The notes: generated by a model not told the origin, from the letters alone. Counted from the first letter of the stretch, positions 7,658 to 14,561 are shown. The stretch: DNA of 15,923 nucleotides from Gemmatimonadota bacterium (GCA_028287225.1 JAQBPZ010000217.1:1-15923); one strand, 5' to 3'. Numbers and translations: made by a program.

Positions 7658-7879
7658 CGGGGGTGCAATCGGAGGAAGGCGCGCGCCGCCACCGGCGCAG
7701 ACGAGCGGAAGCTATGCGGGGGCCTCGCCGCCAACAAGAATATGGCGCCCCGGTGAAACTTCGACCCGCCGAGGGGTGTCTTGTCTGCGGGGCCAGCGCC
7801 TGCGGTTGCCGCGGGCCAGCCCCTGCCGCACGTTTCAGCACGTCGTCGCACGCTCGGCGTCCACTTCATCCCCGCCCTC
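7658..7879. promoter_or_regulatory. Divergent intergenic region between the oxidoreductase and the M16 peptidase genes
   Basis: The 222-base gap must hold promoters for both directions. For the minus-strand oxidoreductase, TATTCT (complement of 7737-7742) is a -10-like hexamer 80 bases upstream of the start, without a convincing -35 partner. For the plus strand I see no good sigma-70 pair. An in-frame ATG at 7781 would extend the peptidase by 33 residues but places a polar, Arg-rich stretch before the signal peptide, so it is probably not used. Confidence 0.25.
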
Positions 7880-9325
7880 ATGTCACCAATCCGGCCCCCC
7901 CTCCTCGCGGCGCTCGTTGCGCTCGCGGGAGTCCTGCCCGCCCCGGCCCCGGCCCAGGCCCAGGGCGCGCGGAGCGCCATCAACATCCCGTTCGAGCGCA
8001 TGACGCTGCCGAACGGGCTCCAGGTCGTGCTCGCCCCCGACCACTCGGTTCCGCAGGTCGCGGTGAACATGTACTACCATGTCGGCTCCAAGAACGAGGT
8101 GCCCGGCCGGACCGGCTTCGCGCACATGTTCGAGCACGTGATGTTCACCGGCTCGGGCCACGTCCCCTACGGCCTGCACGACCGCCTCACCGAGGGAGTG
8201 GGCGGCACAAACAACGGCTCCACCAACAACGACCGCACCAACTATTACGAGGTCGTCCCGTCCAACTACCTCGAGAGCCAGCTGTGGATGGAGGCCGACC
8301 GCATGGGCTTCCTGCTCGACAAGCTCGACGAGGCCAAGTTCAACGCCCAGCGCGAGATCGTGCAGAACGAGCGTCGCCAGCGGACGGACAACCAGCCCTA
8401 CGGCCGCGCGTACGAGATCACGGACTTCGCCCTGTACCCGGCGTCCCATCCGTACTCCTGGCCCGTCGTCGGCTACCTGACCGACCTCCAGCACGCCTCG
8501 GTGGACGACGTCAAGCAGTTCTTCCGCCAGTACTACTCCCCCGCGAACGCGACGATGACGATCGCCGGCGACTTCCAGCCGGCCGAGGCACGCGCGATGG
8601 TCCGGAAGTACTTCGCGGACATCCCCCGCGGGCCGGCGATCCGCCGCCCCGTCGTGACCGCCACGCCCCTCACCGCCGAGAAGCGCCTCACCTTCGAGGA
8701 TCGCGTCCAGGTGCCGCGGCTCTACATGGTGTGGCTGGGGGCCAGCCAGAAGAGCGAGGACGACGCCGCGCTCAACGTGCTCCAGGAGATCCTCGGCAAG
8801 GCGAGCTCCCGTACCGCCCGCCTCAGCAAGGCCCTGGTCTACGACCGCCAGTCGGCCTCGGCGGTGCAGGTGATCAACTCGCCCAACGAGGACGTCGGCA
8901 GCTTCCTGATCCAGATCACGCCGCGGCCGGGCCACTCCCTCACGGAGCTCGAGGCGGCGACGGATTCCGTCATCGCGCAGCTCAAGGCGGAGGGGCCCAC
9001 GGCGGCCGAGATCGCGAAGGCATCCGCGGGCCTCGAGTTCGCCTTCGTGTCCGCGCTGCAGTCGAACCTGGGAAAGTCCGACATCCTCAACGACGGCCTC
9101 GTCTTCCATGGCGACGCCGGCTACTACAAGCGTGAGTACGCGAAGCTCAAGGCCGTCACCCCCGCGGACGTGAAGCGGGTGGCCAACAAGTACCTCGTCG
9201 CGCAGCGCGTCGTGCTGAGCGTCGTGCCCATGGGCAAGCCGGAGGAGGCCTCGAGGGCCGCGGCGAGCACCAGCGTCACCGTCGCGCCGGATGGCGGACA
9301 CTACATCCTGGGGACCACCCGATGA
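7880..9325 (+). CDS. Secreted M16-family zinc metallopeptidase, catalytic subunit
   Basis: Protein of 481 residues from ATG 7880, chosen because it directly begins a signal peptide (MSPIRPPLLAALVALAGVLP, cleavage probably near AQA-QG at 25-29). The inverted zinc motif HxxEH is H82-M-F-E85-H86 within GFAHMFEHVMF, and the third ligand is probably E164 in VQNERR, giving the classic spacing for pitrilysin/processing-peptidase relatives. Two M16 half-domains are present. In the C-terminal half the positions that normally carry the substrate-binding Arg and Tyr are V320 and S327. The missing pair is supplied by the next gene, which overlaps by four bases (ATGA). The product probably degrades or processes peptides in the periplasm; the substrate is unknown. 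Confidence 0.9.
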   Translation: MSPIRPPLLAALVALAGVLPAPAPAQAQGARSAINIPFERMTLPNGLQVVLAPDHSVPQVAVNMYYHVGSKNEVPGRTGFAHMFEHVMFTGSGHVPYGLHDRLTEGVGGTNNGSTNNDRTNYYEVVPSNYLESQLWMEADRMGFLLDKLDEAKFNAQREIVQNERRQRTDNQPYGRAYEITDFALYPASHPYSWPVVGYLTDLQHASVDDVKQFFRQYYSPANATMTIAGDFQPAEARAMVRKYFADIPRGPAIRRPVVTATPLTAEKRLTFEDRVQVPRLYMVWLGASQKSEDDAALNVLQEILGKASSRTARLSKALVYDRQSASAVQVINSPNEDVGSFLIQITPRPGHSLTELEAATDSVIAQLKAEGPTAAEIAKASAGLEFAFVSALQSNLGKSDILNDGLVFHGDAGYYKREYAKLKAVTPADVKRVANKYLVAQRVVLSVVPMGKPEEASRAAASTSVTVAPDGGHYILGTTR

Positions 9326-10761
9326 CCGCGCGAATCAAGTTCCTGCTGCTCGCCTGCGCCCTGCCCCTCGCGGCGGGTGCCCAGACCACCCTCGACCGCT
9401 CGGTGCAGCCGAAGGCGGGCCCGATGCCGGCCCTGCGCGTCCCGACCTGGACGAAGTCCACGCTGTCCAACGGCGCGCAGCTGATCGTCGTCGAGAAGCA
9501 CGACCTGCCCCTGGTCGCGGTGAACATCGACTTCGTGGGCGGCTCGTCCACCTTCGAGCCCGCGAACAAGGTCGGCCTCGCGAGCTTCGCCGCCTCGATG
9601 CTCAGCGAGGGAACCACCTCGCGCACCGCCGAGCAGCTCTCCGACGCCCAGCAGATGCTGGGCACGCAGATCGTCGCCGGCGTGGGCCAGGAGAGCGGCA
9701 CCATCCGCTTCACCGCGCTCAAGGACCGGCTGCAGCCGGCCCTGGGACTGCTCGTGGACATGCTCCTGCACTCCACGAACCCGGAGCCGGCGCTCGAGCG
9801 CCTGCGCGCCCGGAGCCTCGTGCAGCTCACCCAGGCCAAGGATCAGCCGACCGCCATCGCGAGCAACGTCTTCTCGCGCGTCGTGTACGGCGACCAGCAC
9901 CCGTACGGCCGCATCACCACCGAGCAGTCGGTGCGCGCCATCACGCGTGACGACGTCGTGGCCTTCCAGAAGGCGTACTTCCGGCCCGGCCGCGCCGTCA
10001 TCACGGTGGCGGGCGACGTGGATCCGCGCACGGCACGCGCGGCCATCGAGAAGGCGTTCGCGGAGTGGCCGGCCGGCGGTGAGCGTCCCACCTTCGCATA
10101 CGGCGAGGTGCCGGCCCCCAGGGCGACGACCATCTACCTGGTGGACAAGCCCAAGGCGGCACAGTCGGTCTTCGCCTTCGGCTCGGCCGGCCCTGCGCGC
10201 AACACGCCGGACTACTACGCGCTCCAGGTGATGAACACGCTGCTGGGTGGGCTCTTCCAGTCGCGCCTCAATCACGACGTGCGCGAGGTCAAGGGATTCA
10301 GCTACGGGGTGAACTCCAACTTCGCCTACGGCCGCGGCCCGGGACCCTTCCGCGCCGGCGGGAGCATCGTGAGCGCCAAGTCGGACAGCGCGCTCATGGC
10401 ATTCATGTATCAGTTCCGCGGCGTACAGGGCGACGTCCCCTTCACCGACGACGAGATCGTGCAGGGCAAGCAGGCGCTGATCCAGTCGCTGCCGGGCCGG
10501 TTCGCCTCCGTCAACGGCATCGCGGCCACGGTCTCCAGCATCTACACGCAGGACCTGCCGGAGAGCTACTTCCGCGACTTCGCGTCCAACGTGAACGCGG
10601 TCACGCGCGACGACCTGGTGCGCGTGGCGAAGAAGTACCTCGACCTGGGCCACATGGACCTGGTGATCGTCGGTGACCGCGCCACGATCGAGGGCCCGCT
10701 CAAGGCCACGGGCATCGCGCCGATCACCGTGCTCGACGCGGACGGCCGGCCGATACCGTAA
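9322..10761 (+). CDS. Secreted M16-family protein without zinc site, partner subunit of the upstream peptidase
   Basis: Protein of 479 residues with signal peptide MTARIKFLLLACALPLAAGA followed by QTT. It has the two M16 half-domains, but where HxxEH should stand the sequence is VGLASFAASMLSEG, so no zinc can be bound and it cannot be a peptidase alone. The C-terminal domain keeps the R-x6-Y pair (R321 and Y328 in VREVKGFSYG), missing in the partner. This split of zinc site and Arg/Tyr pair between two adjacent genes is known for heterodimeric bacterial M16 enzymes (for example the Sphingomonas A1 pair) and mitochondrial processing peptidase. ATG overlaps the preceding stop by four bases, giving coupled translation and probably 1:1 expression. 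Confidence 0.9.
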   Translation: MTARIKFLLLACALPLAAGAQTTLDRSVQPKAGPMPALRVPTWTKSTLSNGAQLIVVEKHDLPLVAVNIDFVGGSSTFEPANKVGLASFAASMLSEGTTSRTAEQLSDAQQMLGTQIVAGVGQESGTIRFTALKDRLQPALGLLVDMLLHSTNPEPALERLRARSLVQLTQAKDQPTAIASNVFSRVVYGDQHPYGRITTEQSVRAITRDDVVAFQKAYFRPGRAVITVAGDVDPRTARAAIEKAFAEWPAGGERPTFAYGEVPAPRATTIYLVDKPKAAQSVFAFGSAGPARNTPDYYALQVMNTLLGGLFQSRLNHDVREVKGFSYGVNSNFAYGRGPGPFRAGGSIVSAKSDSALMAFMYQFRGVQGDVPFTDDEIVQGKQALIQSLPGRFASVNGIAATVSSIYTQDLPESYFRDFASNVNAVTRDDLVRVAKKYLDLGHMDLVIVGDRATIEGPLKATGIAPITVLDADGRPIP

Positions 10762-10766
10762 ACGGC

Positions 10767-10786
10767 GGTCGGTCGGTCGATCGGTC
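10767..10786. repeat. Short tandem tetramer (GGTC)3-GATC-GGTC
   Basis: Five consecutive four-base units begin six bases after the stop of the second M16 gene. It is non-coding and of no known role. Such runs can vary in copy number between strains. Confidence 0.6.
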
Positions 10787-10814
10787 CGGCCGGCGCAGTA
10801 CCGTCTGAAAGCAA

Positions 10815-10850
10815 AGCGCCCGTGCACCCACTTCAGGGTGCACGGGCGCT
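10815..10850. terminator. Perfect 15-bp stem hairpin between convergent M16 and etf genes
   Basis: AGCGCCCGTGCACCC (10815-10829) pairs perfectly with 10836-10850 around a six-base loop. On the minus strand the stem is followed by TTGCTTTC, a loose T-rich tail; on the plus strand no T-tract follows. It lies between the stops at 10761 (+) and 10896 (-), so it probably ends transcription in both directions and most clearly for etfBA. Confidence 0.8.
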
Positions 10851-10866
10851 GCTGCGTCGAGGCAAT

Positions 10867-10891
10867 GACCAGTCGACGTCGACCAGTCGAC
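10867..10891. repeat. Direct repeat of GACCAGTCGAC, two copies
   Basis: Two identical 11-base copies (10867-10877 and 10881-10891) are separated by GTC, giving a 14-base period and internal GTCGAC palindromes. It lies in the last bases before the etfA stop, beside the terminator hairpin. It may be a local duplication; no function is known. Confidence 0.6.
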
Positions 10892-10895
10892 GCCT

Positions 10896-11879
10896 CTAGT
10901 GCTGCTTCGCCGCCTTCACCGCCGCCGTGAGTGCCGGGATCACTTCCAGCACGTCGCCGACGATGCCGTAGTCGGCCACCTTGAAGATCGGCGCTTCCTT
11001 GTCCTTGTTGATCGCGACGATCGTCTTGCTCGTCCGCATGCCGGCCAGGTGCTGGATGGCGCCGCTGATGCCGACCGCGACGTAGAGCTGCGGGCTCACC
11101 TGCCGCCCGGTCTGCCCGATCTGGTCGCTGTGCGGACGCCAGCCGTCGTCGGTCACCGCGCGCGTCGCCCCCACGGCCGCGTTGCCGAACGCGTCGGCGA
11201 GGTCCTCGATGAGCTTGAAGTTCTCCTTCGCTTTCAGCCCGCGTCCGCCCGAGACGATGATCGATGCCTCGCCGAGATCCGGCCGGCCCTTCGCACCCTC
11301 CACCACGTCCTTCACGGTCACCGTGGCGCCGCTCGCCGGCGACGCCTGCCCCTGCTCCACCGTGCCCGCCTTCGCCGACTCCCTGGGCGTGAACGCGGAG
11401 GGGCGGACGCTGAGCACCACGGGCGACCCGGTGATCACCAGCGTCATCGTCACCTTGTTGGCGTAGCCGGGATGCTTCACCGTGAGCGTCTCGCCGGTGA
11501 CCGCGATCTCGGTGACGTCGCTCGCGATCGGGGCATCGAGACGCGCCGCGATGCGCGGGCCGAGGTCGCGCCCCTGCGACGAGAACCCGAGGACCACGGC
11601 GCGATAGCCACCCGCCTTCGCACGATCGGACACCGTGGCCGCGAGCGACTCGCGCGCGAACCGCGCGAAGTCCGGGCTCTCCACCACGATGACCTTGTCG
11701 GCGCCGTATGCGGCGAGCTTTTCCGCCTGCGCGCCGATCCCGGGAGGACCGGCCAGCAGGGCGTGCACTTCTCCGCCGCCCGACGCGTCGGCCAGCGCGC
11801 GCGCCGCCGTCACCGCTTCCAGCGCGACCTTGCGCAGCTCGCTGCCGCGCGCCTCCGCGAACACCAGGACGTTCGCCAT
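10896..11879 (-). CDS. etfA: Electron transfer flavoprotein alpha subunit
   Basis: Protein of 327 residues that binds FAD and, with EtfB, accepts electrons from acyl-CoA dehydrogenases in the cytoplasm. The FAD-binding C-terminal domain is textbook: SGGRG (210-214), GATRAV and GWRPH (237-250), QIGQTGR (253-259), VAVGISGAIQH (267-277), AINKD (289-293), FKVADYGIVGD (299-309). The N-terminal domain (1-190) has the usual alpha/beta fold beginning MANVLVFAE. The ATG shares its A with the etfB stop (TGATG), so the subunits are translationally coupled; AAAGG lies seven bases upstream. It is the last gene of the minus-strand run and is followed by a strong hairpin. The QTG/GISG pattern fits ordinary dehydrogenase-linked ETF; whether it could bifurcate cannot be decided from motifs alone. 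Confidence 0.96.
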   Translation of the reverse strand: MANVLVFAEARGSELRKVALEAVTAARALADASGGGEVHALLAGPPGIGAQAEKLAAYGADKVIVVESPDFARFARESLAATVSDRAKAGGYRAVVLGFSSQGRDLGPRIAARLDAPIASDVTEIAVTGETLTVKHPGYANKVTMTLVITGSPVVLSVRPSAFTPRESAKAGTVEQGQASPASGATVTVKDVVEGAKGRPDLGEASIIVSGGRGLKAKENFKLIEDLADAFGNAAVGATRAVTDDGWRPHSDQIGQTGRQVSPQLYVAVGISGAIQHLAGMRTSKTIVAINKDKEAPIFKVADYGIVGDVLEVIPALTAAVKAAKQH

Positions 11880-12631
11880 CAGAGCACCTTTGCCTCGGTC
11901 TGGAGCAGCTTCACCAGCTCGGGCACCGCGGCGACACCCTCGCCGAGGATTCGGCCGGCCGGCCGCTCCGGGGGAAGCTCCATCTTCTGCACCGTGATGC
12001 GGATCGTGCCGAGCTGCGCCGGCTTCGACTCCAGCGGCTTCTTCTTGGCGGCCATGATCCCCTTCAGGGAGGGGTATCGCGGCCGGGCGACGCCCTCGTC
12101 GATCGTCACCACCGCCGGCAGCGGGAACTCCACCAGCTCGGCGGCGCCCTCCAGCTCGCGGCGCGCCTCGCCCTTTCCGTTGGCGACGCTCAGCGCGGAC
12201 GCGGCGGTCACGCACGGCACGCCGAGCAGCTCCGCGGTCGCCGTGCCGATGACGCCGGCCGAGGTGTCGAAGGCGTGCTTGCCGAAGAGCACGAGGTCGT
12301 AGCCGCCGGCCTTCAGCTCGGCGGCGAGTGCCCGGGCGACGGCGATGCCGTCGGCGGGCACCGCGTCGGCCTTGAGGTGCACGGCGCGGTCCGCGCCCAT
12401 GCTCATCGCCTTCCGGAGCGACTCCTGGACGCTGTCGGGTCCGAGGGCGTAGACGACCGTCTCTCCCCCGCCGGCCTTCTCGTTGAGCTGAAGGGCGGCT
12501 TCCACGGCATAGCCGGCGAAGTCGTCCATGTCGAACTTCAGCCCGGTCTCATCGATCGCGGCGCCCGAGGCGGCAATCTTGAAGCGCGACTCGGAGTCCG
12601 GAGTGCGCTTGATGCATACGGCAATCTTCAC
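11879..12631 (-). CDS. etfB: Electron transfer flavoprotein beta subunit
   Basis: Protein of 250 residues. It binds AMP and provides the recognition loop that docks ETF onto its dehydrogenases. It opens MKIAVCIKRTPD and carries the EtfB signature RPRYPSLKGIMAAKKKPLE (183-201). L189 corresponds to the anchor Leu195 of human ETF-beta. The two lysines that METTL20 methylates in human ETF-beta (K200, K203) align with A194 and K197 here. Length is normal. A GGTGAAG directly before the ATG serves as ribosome site. The gene lies 68 bases downstream of the small ORF at 12700-12927 on the same strand, and the gap contains a perfect palindrome (12645-12660), so its own promoter or operator is likely. 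etfA follows with a one-base overlap. Confidence 0.96.
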   Translation of the reverse strand: MKIAVCIKRTPDSESRFKIAASGAAIDETGLKFDMDDFAGYAVEAALQLNEKAGGGETVVYALGPDSVQESLRKAMSMGADRAVHLKADAVPADGIAVARALAAELKAGGYDLVLFGKHAFDTSAGVIGTATAELLGVPCVTAASALSVANGKGEARRELEGAAELVEFPLPAVVTIDEGVARPRYPSLKGIMAAKKKPLESKPAQLGTIRITVQKMELPPERPAGRILGEGVAAVPELVKLLQTEAKVL

Positions 12632-12644
12632 CGCCGGTCCCCCA

Positions 12645-12660
12645 TGTGAAAGAATTCACA
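12645..12660. promoter_or_regulatory. Perfect palindrome TGTGA-N6-TCACA upstream of etfB, candidate CRP/FNR-type operator
   Basis: TGTGAAAGAATTCACA has matching half-sites TGTGAA and TTCACA around AGAA. It also fits the CRP consensus TGTGA-N6-TCACA exactly. It lies 14-29 bases before the etfB ATG. CATTAT on the minus strand (complement of 12660-12665) directly abuts it as a possible -10, with no convincing -35. If that -10 is used, the palindrome covers the transcription start, a place typical of repression. The regulator is unknown; CRP itself, an FNR relative or a fatty-acid/TetR-type regulator are possible. Confidence 0.5.
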
Positions 12661-12699
12661 TAATGGTACGGGGGGGCCGCGAAGAATTGAAGTGCAACC

Positions 12700-12927
12700 T
12701 CAATCCGCTCCGCGCGCCGGTCCGGTCCCGAGCTCCTCGGCATTGTTCTCGATGGCGCCGCCGGAGTTCTGCGTCGCCCCGCCGGGCCGCGCCACGGCGC
12801 CCTGGCTGGTGCCGCTGCGGACGTTCTGGCGCGCCCCGCCGGGCGCACCGGTCAGCGACCGCGACTCGGGATCGGCCTGCTCTTCCACCTGCTGGTCCTG
12901 CCCCTGCAACTCTTCGCGAAACGACAT
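12700..12927 (-). CDS. Small hydrophilic, probably disordered protein of unknown function
   Basis: Protein of 75 residues that I do not recognise. The first part is charged and Gln/Glu-rich (MSFREELQGQDQQVEEQADP). The rest is rich in Gly, Ala, Asn, Gln and Arg with a loosely repeated GAPGGARQN / RPGGATQN pattern near residues 27-35 and 48-54. There is no signal peptide, membrane segment or cysteine. Evidence that it is real: a strong ribosome site (AGGAGG, five bases before ATG 12927) and consistent G/C at codon third positions. An in-frame ATG 36 bases further upstream lacks such a site. It stands between gcdH and etfB on the same strand. A stress-associated disordered protein is possible, but nothing shows a function. 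Confidence 0.6.
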   Translation of the reverse strand: MSFREELQGQDQQVEEQADPESRSLTGAPGGARQNVRSGTSQGAVARPGGATQNSGGAIENNAEELGTGPARGAD

Positions 12928-12932
12928 GGGAT

Positions 12933-12938
12933 CCTCCT
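12933..12938 (-). promoter_or_regulatory. Strong ribosome binding site deciding the start of the small ORF
   Basis: The minus strand reads AGGAGG, then ATCCC, then ATG (12927-12925). This is the best ribosome site in the window. The preceding CCTCTC (minus-strand complement of 12955-12960) can pair with GAGAGG (complement of 12936-12941) across 13 bases, a stem that would overlap the ribosome site. Confidence 0.6.
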
Positions 12939-13036
12939 CTCTGGTTACTACTTGGAGAGGCAAGCGGGATGCCCGGTTCGCAGTTCAGTGATGCCGGTCA
13001 CGCAACCGCGCCGTCCCTCCTCTCTTTCAACTACAT

Positions 13037-13130
13037 CAACGCAGAGGGCGCGGAGGAAACAGCGAGGGCGCAGAGGAGGCATGAACCTTTCCTCGGCGCC
13101 CTCTCGGTTCACTCTGCGCCCTCTGCGTTG
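13037..13130. repeat. Palindromic intergenic repeat with 15-bp perfect arms (CAACGCAGAGGGCGC type)
   Basis: Arms 13037-13051 and 13116-13130 are perfect inverted copies. Inside, GAGGAAA 13053-13059 pairs with TTTCCTC 13088-13094 and GAGGGCGC 13064-13071 with GCGCCCTC 13096-13103. Each half contains a repeated GCAGAGGGCGC-like unit. The flanks (CTTTCAACT at 13024 and AGTTGGAAAG ending at 13150) are also nearly inverted, so the element may span about 13024-13150. It begins nine bases after the gcdH stop in transcription order, so it is in the gcdH 3' end and may end or stabilise that transcript. The rest of the gap 12928-13158 has no further gene. Confidence 0.75.
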
Positions 13131-13158
13131 AGGCAGTTGCAGTTGGAAAGGGCCAGCC

Positions 13159-14331
13159 CTACTTGAACGCGCTGAGTCCCGTGACGGCCTGGCCGAGGAT
13201 CAGCGAGTGGATGTCGTGCGTCCCCTCGTAGGTGTAGACGCTCTCGAGGTTCGCCATGTGGCGCATCGCGCCGTACTCGGCCAGGATGCCGTTGGCGCCC
13301 AGGAGGCGTCGCGCCTCGCGCGCGATGTCGGCGGCGATGCTGACGTTGTTGCGCTTGGCCAGCGACACCTGCTGCGGGGTCATCGTGCCCGCGTCCTTGA
13401 GGCGGCCCAGGTGCAGCGACACGAGCTGCGCCTTCACGATCTCCGTGAGCATGTTCGCGAGGCGCTCCTGCTGGATCTGGAAGCCGCCGATGACCTTGTC
13501 GAACATCACCCGGTTCTGCGCGTAATCGAGCGCCTCCTCGAAGCACGCCATCGCCGCGCCCATCGCGCCCCACGAGATGCCGTAGCGCGCCTGCGTGAGA
13601 CACATCAGCGGACTCTTGAGGCCGCCGGAGCCCGGGAGGATCGCGTCCGCCGGCAGCTGCACGTCCTGGAACACGAGCTCGCTCGTATCGCTCGCCCGGA
13701 GGGACAGCTTTCCCTTCTGGTCCTTCGCCGAAAAGCCCTTGGAGTCCGTCGGCACGATGAAGCCGCGGATGGACTTGTCGCTCGGGTCGCCGTTCGTCTT
13801 GGCCCACACCACCGCGATCTTGGCCGTGGAGCCGTTGGTGATCCACATCTTGGCGCCGTTGAGCACCCAGGTGCCGTCACCCTGCTCCTTCGCCATCGTG
13901 ATCATGCCGCTCGGATTGCTTCCGAAGTCCGGCTCCGTGAGCCCGAAGCAGCCGATGATCTCGCCCCTGGCCATGCCGGGCAGCCACTTCCGCCGCTGGT
14001 CCTCGCTGCCGAAGGCGTAGATCGGGTACATGGCCAGGGCGCCCTGGACGCTCGCGAACGAGCGGACCCCCGAGTCTCCCCGTTCCAGCTCCTGCATGAT
14101 CAGGCCGTACTGGACGTTGTTGAGTCCAGCGCAGCCGTATTCCTCGGGCAGGTTGGCGCCGAACACGCCCAGCTCCCCCATCTCGGGGATCAGCTCCTTC
14201 GGAAAGCGCCCCTCCACGTAGGCGGCGCCGATGATCGGCAGGACGCGCTCGTCCACGAAGCGCCGCACGCTGTCGCGCACCGCGCGCTCCTCCTCGGACA
14301 GGACGCTGTCAATATTGTAGAAGTCGAGCAT
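13159..14331 (-). CDS. gcdH: Glutaryl-CoA dehydrogenase (acyl-CoA dehydrogenase family)
   Basis: Protein of 390 residues from ATG 14331. It oxidises glutaryl-CoA, normally with decarboxylation to crotonyl-CoA, in lysine/tryptophan or aromatic-acid breakdown, passing electrons to ETF. The sequence follows human GCDH closely: YGCAGLNNVQYG, ELERGDSGVRS, CFGLTEPDFGSNPSG (128-142), WITN (163-166), SLRAS, and VYTYEGTHDIHSLILG with the catalytic base E369 preceded by Y368. The substrate-carboxylate residues of human GCDH (E87, R94, S98) correspond to E83, R90 and S94, all kept, which separates it from ordinary straight-chain dehydrogenases. An ATG at 14379 would add 16 non-conserved residues; 14331 gives the usual length. 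No ribosome site is evident. It leads the minus-strand run containing etfB and etfA. Confidence 0.92.
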   Translation of the reverse strand: MLDFYNIDSVLSEEERAVRDSVRRFVDERVLPIIGAAYVEGRFPKELIPEMGELGVFGANLPEEYGCAGLNNVQYGLIMQELERGDSGVRSFASVQGALAMYPIYAFGSEDQRRKWLPGMARGEIIGCFGLTEPDFGSNPSGMITMAKEQGDGTWVLNGAKMWITNGSTAKIAVVWAKTNGDPSDKSIRGFIVPTDSKGFSAKDQKGKLSLRASDTSELVFQDVQLPADAILPGSGGLKSPLMCLTQARYGISWGAMGAAMACFEEALDYAQNRVMFDKVIGGFQIQQERLANMLTEIVKAQLVSLHLGRLKDAGTMTPQQVSLAKRNNVSIAADIAREARRLLGANGILAEYGAMRHMANLESVYTYEGTHDIHSLILGQAVTGLSAFK

Positions 14332-14561
14332 GGATCGTGGTTCGGGTGATGGGATGTCCGGGCAAAGATAACCCGTCATCAGTGCGGACGCCCCGGTTCC
14401 GGCGGCGGCTTCGGGCGTTCGGGAGCGGCGTTGGGCGAACGGCTCCGGTCACCGGCGCCGCGGCTGGCGTTTCCGACATCGCTCGTCGTGTCCGGGCCCC
14501 TAAACATCAGTCTGGAACGTCACGTGCATCTGTGCCCGCTACATCCCGTCGGAGAAGTCCC
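14332..14561. promoter_or_regulatory. Divergent intergenic region between gcdH and the polysaccharide deacetylase
   Basis: On the minus strand TATCTT (complement of 14365-14370) is a -10-like hexamer about 34 bases before the gcdH ATG at 14331. It would place the transcript start after the alternative ATG 14379 and so favours 14331. I see no convincing -35. On the plus strand only a weak A/T patch (CCTAAACAT near 14500) is visible. No repeats or operators stand out. Confidence 0.25.
14551..14557 (+). promoter_or_regulatory. Ribosome binding site deciding the TTG start of the deacetylase
   Basis: GGAGAAG with its GGAG core seven bases before TTG 14562. No ATG or GTG at a suitable distance would leave an intact lipoprotein signal peptide. 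The open frame continues upstream to 14337, but that extension is Arg-rich and signal-like features begin only after the TTG. Confidence 0.6.

Noticed and set aside
5918..7756. Open frame of 612 codons on the + strand opposite the iron-sulfur oxidoreductase.
   Set aside because: It is antisense to a protein with complete family motifs, is rich in Arg/His/Val as expected from GC-rich antisense frames, and has no recognisable domain.
7781..7879. ATG at 7781 as the start of the first M16 gene.
   Set aside because: It puts 33 polar residues before a signal peptide that starts cleanly at ATG 7880.
7883..10827. Minus-strand open frames of 472 and 508 codons opposite the M16 genes.
   Set aside because: Low-complexity Arg/Val/His-rich translations with no motif; the plus-strand frames carry signal peptides and M16 signatures.
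10899..12302. Plus-strand frame of 467 codons opposite etfA/etfB, and a similar one opposite gcdH (13207-14349).
   Set aside because: Antisense to clearly identified ETF and dehydrogenase genes, without ribosome sites or domains.
14337..14561. Upstream extension of the deacetylase frame (75 more codons from ATG-less GTG/ATG-like starts).
   Set aside because: The extension is Arg-rich, overlaps the divergent promoter region and would bury the lipoprotein signal; TTG 14562 has a good ribosome site.
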